Numbered from the stretch's first letter, positions 1 to 7,206 are shown. The stretch is DNA of 19,552 nucleotides from UM-FILTER-47-13 sp964445195 (GCA_964445195.1 CAYUKA010000037.1:1-19552); one strand, 5' to 3'. The notes: generated by a model not told the origin, from the sequence alone. Made by a program: numbers and translations.

Positions 1-7
1 CTTATAA

Positions 8-307
8 ACCAATTCCTCACTCTCAATATGGACCGACTTTAGGGGGCAAGGTCAGGTATGGATGCTGCCTAGCGCAGAAGGCGCTAAATTCTGGGTCATA
101 TTATTTATGACGTACCTCATTGCGATAGGCGATTTTGCTCATATTGTTGCGGGTTCGGTTGAGGCGTTCTTATTGATGTTTGGAAGCCATATCTCATTAA
201 CGCAAGGATTAGGCTATCTTGCTATGGCCTGTCTGGGCAATATTATAGGCGGCACGGGGCTCTTTGCACTCATGGCCTATGCACAGGTGAAAGAAGAAAT
301 GTCATGA
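8..307 (+). pseudogene. C-terminal remnant of a formate/nitrite transporter family protein
   Basis: The frame is open from base 8 after a stop at 5-7. From about base 53 to the stop at 305-307 it reads as the last third of a FNT/YfdC-type membrane channel. I see the MLPSAEGAKFWVI stretch, the IGDFAHIVAGSVEAFL motif and the closing GNIIGGTGLFALMAYAQVKEE helix, which are typical of the family. FNT proteins are usually about 250-300 residues, and only about 85 remain. The residues before VWMLPSA do not resemble the preceding transporter helix, so the break lies near bases 40-55. The first ATG is at 62 but is unlikely to be a genuine start. This is probably a non-functional fragment. The family call is made by eye. 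Confidence 0.65.
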
Positions 308-384
308 TCGAATTTATTGATATGGATGTCGTCAATCCGCAAGACACGCTTTTGCGTGTGGGATTTTCGACTCCTCATATTTAA
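304..384 (+). CDS. Short 26-residue ORF overlapping the transporter stop
   Basis: An ATG at 304 overlaps the TGA of the upstream FNT fragment (ATGA overlap), the usual layout of translationally coupled genes. The product would be 26 residues, mixed acidic and hydrophobic. I do not recognise it. It could be the first codons of a gene whose remainder was lost at the junction near base 385-410, where GC-rich foreign fragments begin. A genuine microprotein is less likely. Confidence 0.25.
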   Translation: MIEFIDMDVVNPQDTLLRVGFSTPHI

Positions 385-410
385 AGTCTTTCGGTATTCT
401 CACGCGGTAA

Positions 411-525
411 CAGCTCGAAGGCCAGCTTGGCGAGATCAAAGAACAGCCGGTGCTGCTGCATCCCCGGATGGCGCAGCACTACCGCGCGCAGGTCGGCCGG
501 CTGGCAGAAATCCTCAGGGATGGGG
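411..525 (+). pseudogene. C-terminal fragment of a large serine recombinase
   Basis: After a stop at 408-410 the frame reads as a charged helical segment containing HPRMAQHYRAQVGRLAEIL. This resembles the coiled-coil tail of large serine recombinases of proteobacterial islands, which have a pattern like LHPNLAELYRRKVAELEEAL. Only about 35-38 residues are present. The catalytic resolvase domain and the zinc-ribbon domain are absent. The fragment runs directly into the HNH fragment in another frame, so it is a recombination scar and not a gene. The identification rests on a short segment remembered from the family. Confidence 0.5.
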
Positions 526-967
526 AGAGGCGGCGCACATCAAAATGCATTCCGCCGGCGGCCCCGATGAGGTGCCGAACGGTCTGTCGCTATGCGTGAT
601 CCATCACAAGCTTTTTGATCTTGGTGCGCTCACCGTGGATTGTGATCTGAACATCCGCGTCTCGGAGCGGGTGGTCGGGGACTGGGGCCGCCGCCTCAAT
701 GATGAATTCCATGAGAAGCCGATCATGCCGCCGCGCATTGACAAGCAGGCCCCGGCTGCGCCCTACCTGCAGTGGCATATTTCTATGTGGACGACGTTTG
801 ATCGGGCCGCCGCCCAGGCGGCCCCTCCTCTCGCGGTGTTATGGATGGCCCATGCGCCTAGAACTTCGGGCCGAAATTCTCACCCGGTGCAGGATCGACC
901 GGCTGGGAAACGCCCTCTCGGAGAGCGTAAAGCGTATCCATCATCGAGGCCATGTTGTCGCCAATGA
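518..967 (+). pseudogene. HNH endonuclease domain fragment
   Basis: From about base 522 the frame encodes EAAHIKMHSAGGPDEVPNGL followed by LCVIHHKLFDLGALTV. This is the HNH core of the restriction-type nucleases that includes McrA-like enzymes: AHI as the first histidine, the asparagine in PNGL, and HHKLFD as the last histidine pair. Homology seems to continue to APYLQWH near base 780, after which the frame drifts to a stop at 965-967 over the antisense gene. The N-terminal recognition domain is missing and has been replaced by recombinase sequence in another frame. The long ORF beginning at 317 is therefore an artefact. No start codon or ribosome-binding site (RBS) lies at the junction. Some members of this family bind phosphorothioated DNA, but the missing domain prevents that call. 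Confidence 0.6.
804..824 (-). terminator. Strong GC hairpin downstream of the 858-1355 gene
   Basis: GGGCCGCC (804-811) and GGCGGCCC (817-824) form a perfect 8-bp stem with a 5-nt loop, 34 bases past the minus-strand stop at 858. No T-run follows on either strand. It may slow or stop transcription with other factors, or simply mark a GC-rich join. Confidence 0.3.
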
Positions 968-1355
968 CAGCAAATTCGCTGGCAGGGCGCAGAGACTCGG
1001 CAGAGTCCTGAACACTCCATTGCACCCAGCTGAAATCTGTCAGCGCGAACTCGACGAGCGCGAGGTAACGTCGTTCGCTACCCGGGGCCATTTCTTGAAC
1101 AAGGAGCCGCAGCGGATCGAGCTCCAGCTTGATTTCCTTGTTTTGAACCTGGAGACCGTGATGGGTCTCGGTGCCATTGCCTTGATAGTCAAACACGGCT
1201 GCTGCGCCGGCGTCTCCTAACTCAAACCTCAATAGCTTGAACCGCCCCTCACGGCGGAAGCCGGAATTCGCTATGCCTTCTTCTAATAGCTGGCGTTCTG
1301 CTGCGAATGCAGCGCCTAAACCATCTTCTTCTTGTTCGCCTGTATGATCAACCAT
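858..1355 (-). CDS. Hypothetical protein, 165 residues
   Basis: I do not recognise this protein. The start at 1355 is chosen because GGAGG (complement of 1361-1365) lies 5 nt upstream. A longer reading from 1430 would run through the promoter. The product is acidic in its first third (GEQEEDGLGAAFAAERQLLEEG) and then alternates hydrophobic and polar residues in a way that suggests a mixed beta fold (FKLLRFELGDAGAAAVFDYQG, then EIKLELDPLRLLVQ). I see no signal peptide, no transmembrane segment and no catalytic motif. A plausible promoter lies just upstream. It is the only ORF in the left patchwork with a full set of expression signals, so it may be a live cargo gene. Its 3' end overlaps the tail of the HNH frame. 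Confidence 0.6.
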   Translation of the reverse strand: MVDHTGEQEEDGLGAAFAAERQLLEEGIANSGFRREGRFKLLRFELGDAGAAAVFDYQGNGTETHHGLQVQNKEIKLELDPLRLLVQEMAPGSERRYLALVEFALTDFSWVQWSVQDSAESLRPASEFAVIGDNMASMMDTLYALREGVSQPVDPAPGENFGPKF

Positions 1356-1383
1356 TTTATCCTCCAATAAAAATATTCTGTAA

Positions 1384-1411
1384 AATATAATGTTTTGCTC
1401 ACAAATTGCAA
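1384..1411 (-). promoter_or_regulatory. Putative sigma-70 promoter of the 858-1355 gene
   Basis: On the minus strand, TTGCAA (1406-1411) and TATATT (1384-1389) are separated by 16 nt, about 30 bases upstream of the start at 1355. The -35 box falls inside an imperfect dyad centred on AGCGCT (about 1402-1426), which could be an operator. The surrounding DNA is markedly AT-rich. Confidence 0.45.
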
Positions 1412-1501
1412 GCGCTTTTGAAATTTGCAAATGGAATCAGTTATCTAGACAGTAAGCTTTCAAATTGAAATCTGTTGAAATGAGGAAAAAGAACATGCGC
1501 G

Positions 1502-1699
1502 TTATTGTAAAGTAGTGGATGTGTCTAGCCGCGAAGCCGAAACCCGGTTGTACCCCATTTCGTATTTCTGGATTTGCTGGGAGGTAATGCCCGCCTCCTT
1601 CGCGAGTTCGGACTGTGAAAGGCCGGCGACGATGCGCTGCTGGCGCAGCCGGTCGCCGACATGCGAATCAATCGGGTGTGGTATCTTCTTGCGCTGCAT
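1502..1699 (-). pseudogene. Truncated XRE-family (Cro/CI) helix-turn-helix repressor
   Basis: The N-terminus HPIDSHVGDRLRQQRIVAGL followed by SQSELAKEAGITSQQIQKYE and NRVSASRL is the helix-turn-helix of a common alphaproteobacterial XRE regulator. In these proteins the motif NRVSASRLYEIA leads into a further 50-70 residues. Here the frame ends after SRL with an unrelated tail (DTSTTLQ), so the C-terminal part was lost near base 1525. No convincing ribosome-binding site precedes the ATG at 1699. It could still bind DNA as a bare domain, but I judge it a remnant. Confidence 0.6.
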
Positions 1700-2007
1700 G
1701 GCCTGGGCCTGACGATCGTGTCCGGCCTGTTCGCATTTGGAGCAAATGGGCTGATCACTGGTGAAGCGTCGCCCGGCTCGAGTGGCAACGATCAGCCCTG
1801 AACGCGCCCGGCCTCACGATCCGAACTGCACCGCGAATAGCGCAGCGACGGCGGGCCGAACGGAACGGGGGGCCGTTGACCCGCCGGCGCGCCTGGCCAA
1901 ACTATGCGTCAATGATTGAGGAAACCGAGGGAACAGGGGACGCGTGAGCCGCCGAACCAAACGGACGCTAGGCTGCCGCGTAAGTGGATTGGAGCCAGAA
2001 GAAGTGA
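1700..2007. other. GC-rich stretch with no supported gene
   Basis: I read all frames here and found no ORF with family resemblance or an RBS. A plus-strand ORF starting at 1661 (46 codons) is hydrophobic but antisense to the XRE remnant. It probably reflects base composition. The stretch is likely scrambled mobile-element sequence. Confidence 0.5.
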
Positions 2008-2265
2008 TTATGAGGTCGTAGGCAGCAAACCGTTAATGCGCTCGTTGAGCCGACCGAAGCGCTCGGCTACTTCGGCTGTAACAATCTTCTCGGGTTCTGT
2101 GCCCATTTTCTGGAGCAATAAGCGCATGGGTCGGGTCTTGTGGAACGGAATGTCCGCCGCGGCGAATGCCGCCTCGAAACGCTTGGCTATTCTGGGAATG
2201 CGATCGTTTAGGCTAAGTGTCTTGCCTTTGAGTTCTGCGGCATAGCTCTCGCGGACATTCACCAA
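2008..2265 (-). CDS. Hypothetical protein, 85 residues
   Basis: This ORF reads from an ATG at 2265. The product is basic and helical, with KGKTLSLNDRIPRIAKRFEA and TAEVAERFGRLNERINGLLP. No domain is recognised. Its start overlaps the beginning of the plus-strand DUF499-like fragment, so one of the two frames is not expressed in full. I see no clear Shine-Dalgarno motif. It could be an orphan cargo gene, or a frame kept open by chance in GC-rich DNA. Confidence 0.35.
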   Translation of the reverse strand: MVNVRESYAAELKGKTLSLNDRIPRIAKRFEAAFAAADIPFHKTRPMRLLLQKMGTEPEKIVTAEVAERFGRLNERINGLLPTTS

Positions 2266-2430
2266 ATCGTCGAGGCCATCGTGGAGCAGCTCACAACCAT
2301 CCCCGGCAGCGATGTCTCGCTCAAGCTGGAGATCGACGCTGAAGTCTCGCAGGGCCTCGACCGCGGCAAGGTTCGCACGCTGATCGAGAATGCCACGACG
2401 CTCGGCTTTATCGACAAGAGCGTGCGCTGA
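2251..2430 (+). pseudogene. C-terminal remnant of a DUF499-type AAA ATPase
   Basis: The plus frame ending at the TGA at 2428-2430 encodes IHQIVEAIVEQLTTIPGSDV, then SLKLEIDAEVSQGLDRGKVR and TLIENATTLGF. This resembles the closing segment of large DUF499 ATPases, where a pattern like VTLEIEAEIPDG precedes VVRTVTENCRTLKF at the C-terminus. Only about 55-60 of the usual roughly 1,000 residues remain, with no start codon or ATPase motif. Proteins of this family occur in restriction and anti-phage islands, so the scrap supports a defence-island origin for the left flank. The assignment is from memory of the family pattern. Confidence 0.45.
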
Positions 2431-2712
2431 TCGCTCATGTCATCTGCCTGCCTCGCCGGAGCCACCGTCGCCCTCACGAAGGCCGGGGCGACGGTTGCGA
2501 GGGTGTGAGCCAGGCCAACCTGCCTTGCTGGTGAACCAGAGTTTCCTCATACTCACTCGGCTGACTTGCCACAAACTTGCCACAAGTTGTGGCGGGCCCA
2601 AAAAGACAATGGCAGATTTCTGCGGGTTGCGGCGGAGCGCTTTATTGTGGCAGAAACAGCCTATCTAGGCGATTTATTTCTGTAATAATGCTATAAGTCA
2701 TTGATTTTAAAG
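2431..2712. other. Non-coding junction between the mobile remnants and tRNA-Lys
   Basis: No gene is supported. Near 2565-2595 there is a direct repeat of TTGCCACAA followed by a perfect dyad GCCACAAGTTGTGGC. Base composition shifts from GC-rich to AT-rich near 2660. This is where an att site for an element integrated into the tRNA 3' end would be expected. Confidence 0.4.
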
Positions 2713-2788
2713 TGGTGACCGGTCAGGGATTCGAACCCTGGACCTACTGATTAAAAGTCAGTTGCTCTACCAGCTGAGCTAACCGGTC
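2713..2788 (-). tRNA. tRNA-Lys (anticodon TTT)
   Basis: The minus strand folds into a complete cloverleaf. The 5' acceptor strand is GACCGGT. The D arm begins at GCTCAGCTGGTAGAGC. The anticodon stem is ACTGA/TCAGT around the loop CTTTTAA (anticodon TTT), and the T arm is CAGGGTTCGAATCCCTG. The 3' acceptor strand is ACCGGTC, followed by discriminator A. The CCA end is genomically encoded (2713-2715), which is variable among alphaproteobacteria. The gene is co-oriented with ispG and coaD but has its own likely promoter. Its 3' end faces the patchwork of mobile-gene fragments, so it probably serves as an integration site. Confidence 0.95.
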
Positions 2789-2817
2789 ATGCGTCCGGAC
2801 GGACAAAAGATGGCGGT

Positions 2818-2846
2818 AACTTATGGATTTCACTAATAAAGGTCAA
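2818..2846 (-). promoter_or_regulatory. Putative tRNA-Lys promoter
   Basis: On the minus strand, TTGACC (2841-2846) and TAAGTT (2818-2823) have 17-nt spacing, 29 bases upstream of the mature tRNA 5' end. The -35 box is good and the -10 box is weak. Confidence 0.4.
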
Positions 2847-2854
2847 GTTTTCTT

Positions 2855-4126
2855 TTAGGCAGCACGGTCTTTTGTCGCCTCTGCGCCGCTGTCATCCTGA
2901 CCTTCGCCATAACGGGCGGTAACATACTCTTCCAGAATATGCTGGAACTCCTCGGCAATCCGCTCACCGCGCAGCGTATGGGCCTTTTGACCATCGATAA
3001 AGACCGGCGCAACCGGGCTTTCGCCGGTGCCGGGCAAGGAAATACCGATATCGGCGTGCTTGCTCTCGCCCGGACCGTTGACGATACAGCCCATCACAGC
3101 GACATTGAGGCTCTCGACGCCCGGATATTGTGTCTTCCAGACCGGCATCTGCATATCGAGGTAAGCCTGTATCTTGCCGGCCAGCTCCTGGAAATAGGTG
3201 CTGGTGGTACGGCCGCAGCCGGGGCAGGCACTGACCTGCGGCGCGAAGGAGCGCAGGCCGAGACTTTGCAGGATCTGCTGGCACACTTTGACCTCCAGCG
3301 CCCTGTCACCGCCCGGCTCCGGCGTCAGCGAGGCGCGGATCGTATCGCCAATCCCCTGCTGAAGCAGAATGCCCTCACCCAGCGCCGTAGCCACAATGCC
3401 CTTCGCGCCCATACCGGCTTCGGTTAACCCCAGATGCAGCGCGTAATCGGCCCGCTGCGCCAGCGCGCTATAGACCGCGATCAGGTCAGGCACACGGCTG
3501 ACCTTGGCCGAAAGGATGATCCGGTCACGCCCCAGCCCGATCGCCTCAGCCTTGGCGGCACTGAGCAGCGCAGATTGCACCAGCGCTTCGCGCATCACGT
3601 AATCCGAAGGCTGCGGCTGCGGCAGGGCCGCATTCTCATCCATCAGCTTCGTCGACAGATCCTGATCAAGACTGCCCCAGTTGACGCCAATCCGCACCGC
3701 CTTGCCATACTCAATCGCCTTTTCGATCATAATCTCGAAATGCTTGTCACGCTTGGCGCCAAAACCAACATTGCCGGGGTTAATCCGGTATTTCTCCAGC
3801 GTTTGGGCCAGTTCGGGGTAATCGGTCAGCAACTTGTGGCCGTTATAATGGAAACAGCCGGCCAGCGGTACGTCCAGACCGTCACGGTCAAGCATGTCGC
3901 GGATTTTCGGCACCGCCTGCGCCGCCGCATCATTATTAACGGTCACGCGCACAATCTCAGACCCGGCGCGGTGCAGCGCCTTTACCTGCTCGTAAGTGGC
4001 CTGAATATCAGCCGTATCGGTGTTGGTCATGCTCTGCACAACGATCGGCGCGTCACCACCCATCACAACATTGCCCACCCTGACGGGAACCGTCTTATGG
4101 CGCCTGATCTCCGGCAATGCAACCAT
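2855..4126 (-). CDS. ispG: 4-hydroxy-3-methylbut-2-enyl diphosphate synthase, IspG (GcpE)
   Basis: IspG is a cytoplasmic iron-sulfur enzyme of the MEP (non-mevalonate) isoprenoid pathway. It reductively opens methylerythritol cyclodiphosphate to HMBPP. At 423 residues the length is typical of the proteobacterial form. The N-terminal barrel starts with VVQSMTNTDTADI (residues 29-41) and contains LAGCFHYNGHKLL and RINPGNVG. The C-terminal domain carries the [4Fe-4S] ligands Cys301, Cys304 (ACPGCGRT) and Cys347 (MGCIVNGPGE), with Glu354 in GPGE as the fourth ligand or active-site acid. The ATG at 4126 follows the coaD stop by one base, and an AGGGGG in the end of coaD acts as RBS, so the two are translationally coupled. 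The last about 25 residues form a variable acidic tail. Confidence 0.97.
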   Translation of the reverse strand: MVALPEIRRHKTVPVRVGNVVMGGDAPIVVQSMTNTDTADIQATYEQVKALHRAGSEIVRVTVNNDAAAQAVPKIRDMLDRDGLDVPLAGCFHYNGHKLLTDYPELAQTLEKYRINPGNVGFGAKRDKHFEIMIEKAIEYGKAVRIGVNWGSLDQDLSTKLMDENAALPQPQPSDYVMREALVQSALLSAAKAEAIGLGRDRIILSAKVSRVPDLIAVYSALAQRADYALHLGLTEAGMGAKGIVATALGEGILLQQGIGDTIRASLTPEPGGDRALEVKVCQQILQSLGLRSFAPQVSACPGCGRTTSTYFQELAGKIQAYLDMQMPVWKTQYPGVESLNVAVMGCIVNGPGESKHADIGISLPGTGESPVAPVFIDGQKAHTLRGERIAEEFQHILEEYVTARYGEGQDDSGAEATKDRAA

Positions 4127-4127
4127 C

Positions 4128-4646
4128 TTAAACCCCCTGCACCTTATTGAGCACCTTTTCCGCCACAGCCGGCGTTACGAACCCGGTGATATCGCCGCCA
4201 AGAATGGCAATCTCCTTGACGAAGCTGGACGACACAAACTGCCATTTATCCGCCGCCATCAGGAAAATCGTTTCAATATCCGGGTCGAGGCGCGCATTCA
4301 TCCCGGTCATCTGAAACTCATAATCAAAGTCAGAAACAGCGCGCAACCCCCTGAAAATACAGGACGCACCTACATCCCTGGCAAAATGAACCAACAGCGT
4401 ATCAAAGGACACCGTCTCGATTTCGCAATGCGTGTCACGCATGTTATCAATATCGGTCCTGACCATCGCCAACCGTTCTTCAGCACTGAACAGGGGCTTT
4501 TTTCGCGCATTCGAAGCCACACCGACAACCAGCCTGTCAACAAGCTTGGATGCCCGCTTGATCAAGTGCAGGTGGCCTTTGGTCACCGGATCGAAGGTGC
4601 CGGGATAGACCCCTATACGGTGGTGATCTGGTATCGTTTCGCTCAT
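4128..4646 (-). CDS. coaD: Phosphopantetheine adenylyltransferase CoaD
   Basis: CoaD transfers AMP from ATP to 4'-phosphopantetheine, the penultimate step of coenzyme A synthesis, in the cytoplasm. The 172-residue length fits the family (about 160-170). The nucleotidyltransferase signature YPGTFDPVTKGHL spans residues 14-26 with TKGH as the HxGH-type motif. RGLRAVSDFDYE (99-110) and SSSFVKEI (139-146, equivalent to the usual ISSTxVRE) are the other conserved parts. It overlaps nothing upstream and is coupled to ispG downstream. No Shine-Dalgarno precedes the ATG, and a promoter is placed so that transcription would begin at or next to the start codon. Confidence 0.96.
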   Translation of the reverse strand: MSETIPDHHRIGVYPGTFDPVTKGHLHLIKRASKLVDRLVVGVASNARKKPLFSAEERLAMVRTDIDNMRDTHCEIETVSFDTLLVHFARDVGASCIFRGLRAVSDFDYEFQMTGMNARLDPDIETIFLMAADKWQFVSSSFVKEIAILGGDITGFVTPAVAEKVLNKVQGV

Positions 4647-4652
4647 GCGGGT

Positions 4653-4681
4653 GTTTTAGCGTTAAATGCAGGCCATGGCAA
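4653..4681 (-). promoter_or_regulatory. Putative promoter giving a leaderless coaD mRNA
   Basis: On the minus strand, TTGCCA (4676-4681) and TAAAAC (4653-4658) are 17 nt apart. Position +1 would fall at about 4646, the A of the coaD ATG. This fits the absence of a Shine-Dalgarno sequence. Leaderless mRNAs are common in alphaproteobacteria. Confidence 0.4.
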
Positions 4682-4721
4682 ATATTTCTCCCGCCCGCGC
4701 CACCGCCGTTTCCAATCACGT

Positions 4722-4749
4722 TTGACCGTAACAACAGACATGCTACAAA
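4722..4749 (+). promoter_or_regulatory. Putative promoter of the 4781-5803 gene
   Basis: TTGACC (4722-4727) and TACAAA (4744-4749) have 16-nt spacing, about 31 bases upstream of the start codon. An AAGGA ribosome-binding site lies between the predicted start of transcription and the ATG. It diverges from the coaD promoter. Confidence 0.4.
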
Positions 4750-4780
4750 AGATTGAGTTTACAAAAAAGGAACGCTCGTC

Positions 4781-5803
4781 ATGGCTAAATTCATTAATCT
4801 CAGGGACCCGGAACAGCGGCAGCTTGTCATGAATGTCGAGACCATGGCCGTGCTGGTCGAGAACACCGAAAAACACTGTGAAGACGACCATAATACTTTG
4901 ACGTTTTATGACCTGGAGCAGGGCCAGTTTTTACATATCAATACCGAAAGCTGGGAGATCAGTGCCGATGATGCCGTAAACAAGATCAAACAGGCCGGAA
5001 CGGATTTATTCGCCCTTCCCTATTTCTGGGGCGACGACCGTGAAGTTGGCCGCTATTTTGTCAATCCATCCCTCGTCCAGTCCATTATCATCTCTGATGA
5101 AAGAGTGGACGAAGGCGATCCTGAGCCGCATGTCGGTTTGCTTGCCGATGTCAAGGGCTATGGCCGCGTTGAAAGTTACAAAGTGCCGGTCAGTGTTGCA
5201 AAGGCATTTGTAAGGACAGTGGAATCGGTTAACCCGAATCTGATCCGTTTTAACGCCGAAGATATCAGCAGCCGGTGGGGTCCCGAAGGCTATACGATCA
5301 TCGACCCGACACAGGTCAGAAGCGTTTTCCCCAACGGCTATAATATGGACATTACTTTCAGGGATGGCGCCCGGCTTGACTTTAACCTTGATTGGAACGG
5401 AGAACAAACGGCCGCGGCAAAGCACAATTATATGAACCGCCTGATACGCCGGATTCAGGGTAACGGCACTGAAGACGACTTAATGCGTACCGTTGGCGGC
5501 GATATCAATAATCTGTATCCGCGGCTGAGTAAATTTGAAGACAGGATGCGCCGCAAATTGCGCGAAGACTTTGCCGCTGCGGTCGTCGCAGGCAACACTG
5601 ATCTTATCCGTATCGAAAACGCTGAAGATGTTTATTACACGGCAACAGACCGGATTTCATGGGTGCAGGGAGGCGAAGATGTTATCACTATTCACTTCCA
5701 CAAAGCCGCCGGGGAACGATATGCAGACAGGATGACCGTGCACTTTGAAACCGAAGAAAAAGCCCGCACAGAGCTGGAGCGGTTTACAGCACTTATGAAA
5801 TAG
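4781..5803 (+). CDS. Hypothetical four-module cytoplasmic protein, 340 residues
   Basis: I do not recognise this protein. The ATG at 4781 has AAGGA 8 nt upstream. There is no signal peptide and no membrane segment. It seems to be built from repeats: modules near residues 1-73, 90-150, 170-228 and 275-340. Each has an opening strand and turn (RYFVNPSLVQSI, YTIIDPTQVRSV, VYYTATDRISWV), then a beta hairpin with an acidic turn (ITFRDGARLDFNL, ITIHFHKAAGERY), and ends in an amphipathic helix rich in A, R and K (SVAKAFVRTVES, AKHNYMNRLIRRI, EKARTELERFTALM). A linker near 228-270 is strongly charged. The modules suggest a small beta-sheet-plus-helix fold used in series, perhaps for binding. Nothing points to catalysis. 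It appears monocistronic. Confidence 0.85.
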   Translation: MAKFINLRDPEQRQLVMNVETMAVLVENTEKHCEDDHNTLTFYDLEQGQFLHINTESWEISADDAVNKIKQAGTDLFALPYFWGDDREVGRYFVNPSLVQSIIISDERVDEGDPEPHVGLLADVKGYGRVESYKVPVSVAKAFVRTVESVNPNLIRFNAEDISSRWGPEGYTIIDPTQVRSVFPNGYNMDITFRDGARLDFNLDWNGEQTAAAKHNYMNRLIRRIQGNGTEDDLMRTVGGDINNLYPRLSKFEDRMRRKLREDFAAAVVAGNTDLIRIENAEDVYYTATDRISWVQGGEDVITIHFHKAAGERYADRMTVHFETEEKARTELERFTALMK

Positions 5804-5940
5804 CTTTCGGCTGAAACGGCAGGAACGGCCCCTGCTTTAAACGCATCCGGCCGAACAGCCGATATTTACATTACATACCACGGCATACGCCTGCGCCCGT
5901 TATGCTTGCAAGTCACAGCCCTATGACTTTTGATCATGTA

Positions 5941-6540
5941 ATGAGACTATTCCGGTCCCTCACAATTCTTTTGCTCGCGGTCCTCGTACCGTATAGTCCC
6001 GGCCCTGCCAACGCAGATAAACCGGATTACTGGCAACAATCCATGCAGCTTTATCATGACAGTATCAAGGCCTGGCTTTATAACCCCATCCTGATCGAGG
6101 CTATCAAAACCCAGAACGCAGCGCACAGTAACCTGAATAAAAAAGACATCCTGACGCTGGACTCACAATGGGTGAAGGAAACCGCTGCCATAGGTGACAG
6201 ACCGCTGATCAACACCATCATGAACAAAAAAGCCTCGCGTTTCCTGCAATACAGGATCAAGCGATCCTACGGTTTTATTACCGAGATCATTGTCATGGAT
6301 AACAAGGGCCTGAATGTCGCGATCAGCGACATAACCTCCGATTACTGGCAAGGCGACGAAGCCAAATGGCGCCGCACTTTCCTGACAGGCGCGCATCAGA
6401 TTTATATCAGCGAAGCGTACTATGACGAATCATCTCATCAGTTACAGCATCAATTCAGTATCACACTGTCGGAAAACGATATGCCGATCGGGGCCATCAC
6501 AATCGGCGTCAACACTGAAAAGCTAAAGCTCTTGAAGTAA
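5941..6540 (+). CDS. Exported PDC-sensor-like protein
   Basis: The start at 5941 gives an ideal signal peptide: MRLFR, a hydrophobic core SLTILLLAVLVPY, and cleavage after ANA. In-frame ATGs at 5902 and 5923 would add 13 or 6 residues; none of the three has a good Shine-Dalgarno. The mature part has an N-terminal helix with LIEAIKTQN, then TEIIVMDNKGLNVAISDITSDYWQGDEAKWR and closing strands FSITLSENDMPIGAITIGVN. This MDxxGxNVAxSxxTSDYWQGDEAKW pattern belongs to PDC (Cache-like) sensor domains. Here the domain stands alone, with no transmembrane anchor, kinase or cyclase after it, so it is probably a soluble periplasmic ligand-binding protein that acts with an unseen partner. The ligand is unknown. 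Confidence 0.8.
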   Translation: MRLFRSLTILLLAVLVPYSPGPANADKPDYWQQSMQLYHDSIKAWLYNPILIEAIKTQNAAHSNLNKKDILTLDSQWVKETAAIGDRPLINTIMNKKASRFLQYRIKRSYGFITEIIVMDNKGLNVAISDITSDYWQGDEAKWRRTFLTGAHQIYISEAYYDESSHQLQHQFSITLSENDMPIGAITIGVNTEKLKLLK

Positions 6541-6594
6541 CCATCACCTTCAATGCCTGTGTTGAAGGCATCTGCGCAGGGCAAGGCGCACAGA

Positions 6595-7206
6595 TCAGGA
6601 GTGCTGCCCGCCGCTGCCGCATGTCTGCGCTGTCGGCGCCCAGTGCCAGTGGCGGATCTTGTGCGTATCGATATGGACGAAATCACTGCCCCGGTAATAG
6701 CCGACGCCGCCGCGTTGCAGGCACCAGGCAATATCGCGGATTTCGGCGCTGTCAATGCCCGGCACCCTTATATCAATCGCATCGCCGAGCATATGGCGCG
6801 AGGTCTTGGCCTGGCCGCCGCCGCGCGCGCGCAGCATATCGTTCGTAGCCTTGGACCGGTAACCGGAAATCACGTGAAAGACGATCTCTTGCTCCGGATA
6901 GCGCTGGCGCAACTCCAGCTTGATCGCGTGCAGGTAATTCATCAGCTCATAACTCATATCCCGCACGTCGCCGGAGCGGTGGTCGCGCAGGATCCAGTTG
7001 ATCTTCTGCAAAGCCTGCACGTTATAACGCCCATTGCGCCAAAACGTCGCCGACAGCGTTTCATGCGTATGGGTATTGTAAAAATCGAGCACGCGCTCCT
7101 GCGATTTGCCCCAGCGGTCAAAAAAGCTGCTGGCCTGCGCCGTATCGGGCGCTACCGTCAGCAACAGCGCGCCGACTAAAATATATCGTAACAATCTGAT
7201 AACCAT
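6595..7206 (-). CDS. DUF882/YcbK (MepK)-like peptidoglycan hydrolase, exported
   Basis: This is a zinc-dependent M15-type endopeptidase of the YcbK family. The E. coli homologue MepK cuts peptidoglycan cross-links in the periplasm. I use the ATG at 7206 because MVIRLLRYILVGALLLTV then APDTAQA is a clean signal peptide; an upstream ATG at 7257 would put 17 polar residues before it. The catalytic core is FHVISGYRSKATNDMLR (about 110-126), then SRHMLGDAIDI with His138 and Asp145 (H-x6-D), and FVHIDTH with His178 as the third zinc ligand. At 203 residues the length is usual. The gene converges on the PDC-sensor gene, and no strong terminator lies in the 54-nt gap. Confidence 0.9.
   Translation of the reverse strand: MVIRLLRYILVGALLLTVAPDTAQASSFFDRWGKSQERVLDFYNTHTHETLSATFWRNGRYNVQALQKINWILRDHRSGDVRDMSYELMNYLHAIKLELRQRYPEQEIVFHVISGYRSKATNDMLRARGGGQAKTSRHMLGDAIDIRVPGIDSAEIRDIAWCLQRGGVGYYRGSDFVHIDTHKIRHWHWAPTAQTCGSGGQHS

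Noticed and set aside
317..967. Single 216-residue protein from the ATG at 317
   Set aside because: Only the part after about base 520 resembles a family (HNH). The earlier part is out of frame with the serine-recombinase fragment and has no ribosome-binding site.
699..1220. Long plus-strand ORF antisense to the 858-1355 gene
   Set aside because: The minus-strand gene has a promoter and GGAGG site. This frame is arginine-rich and has no family resemblance.
1661..1801. 46-codon hydrophobic ORF on the plus strand
   Set aside because: It lies antisense to the recognisable XRE helix-turn-helix frame and has no ribosome-binding site. The hydrophobic look comes from base composition.
6547..6568. 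Hairpin CCTTCAA/TTGAAGG between convergent genes as a terminator
   Set aside because: The stem is only 7 bp, the loop is 8 nt and no T-run follows on either strand.
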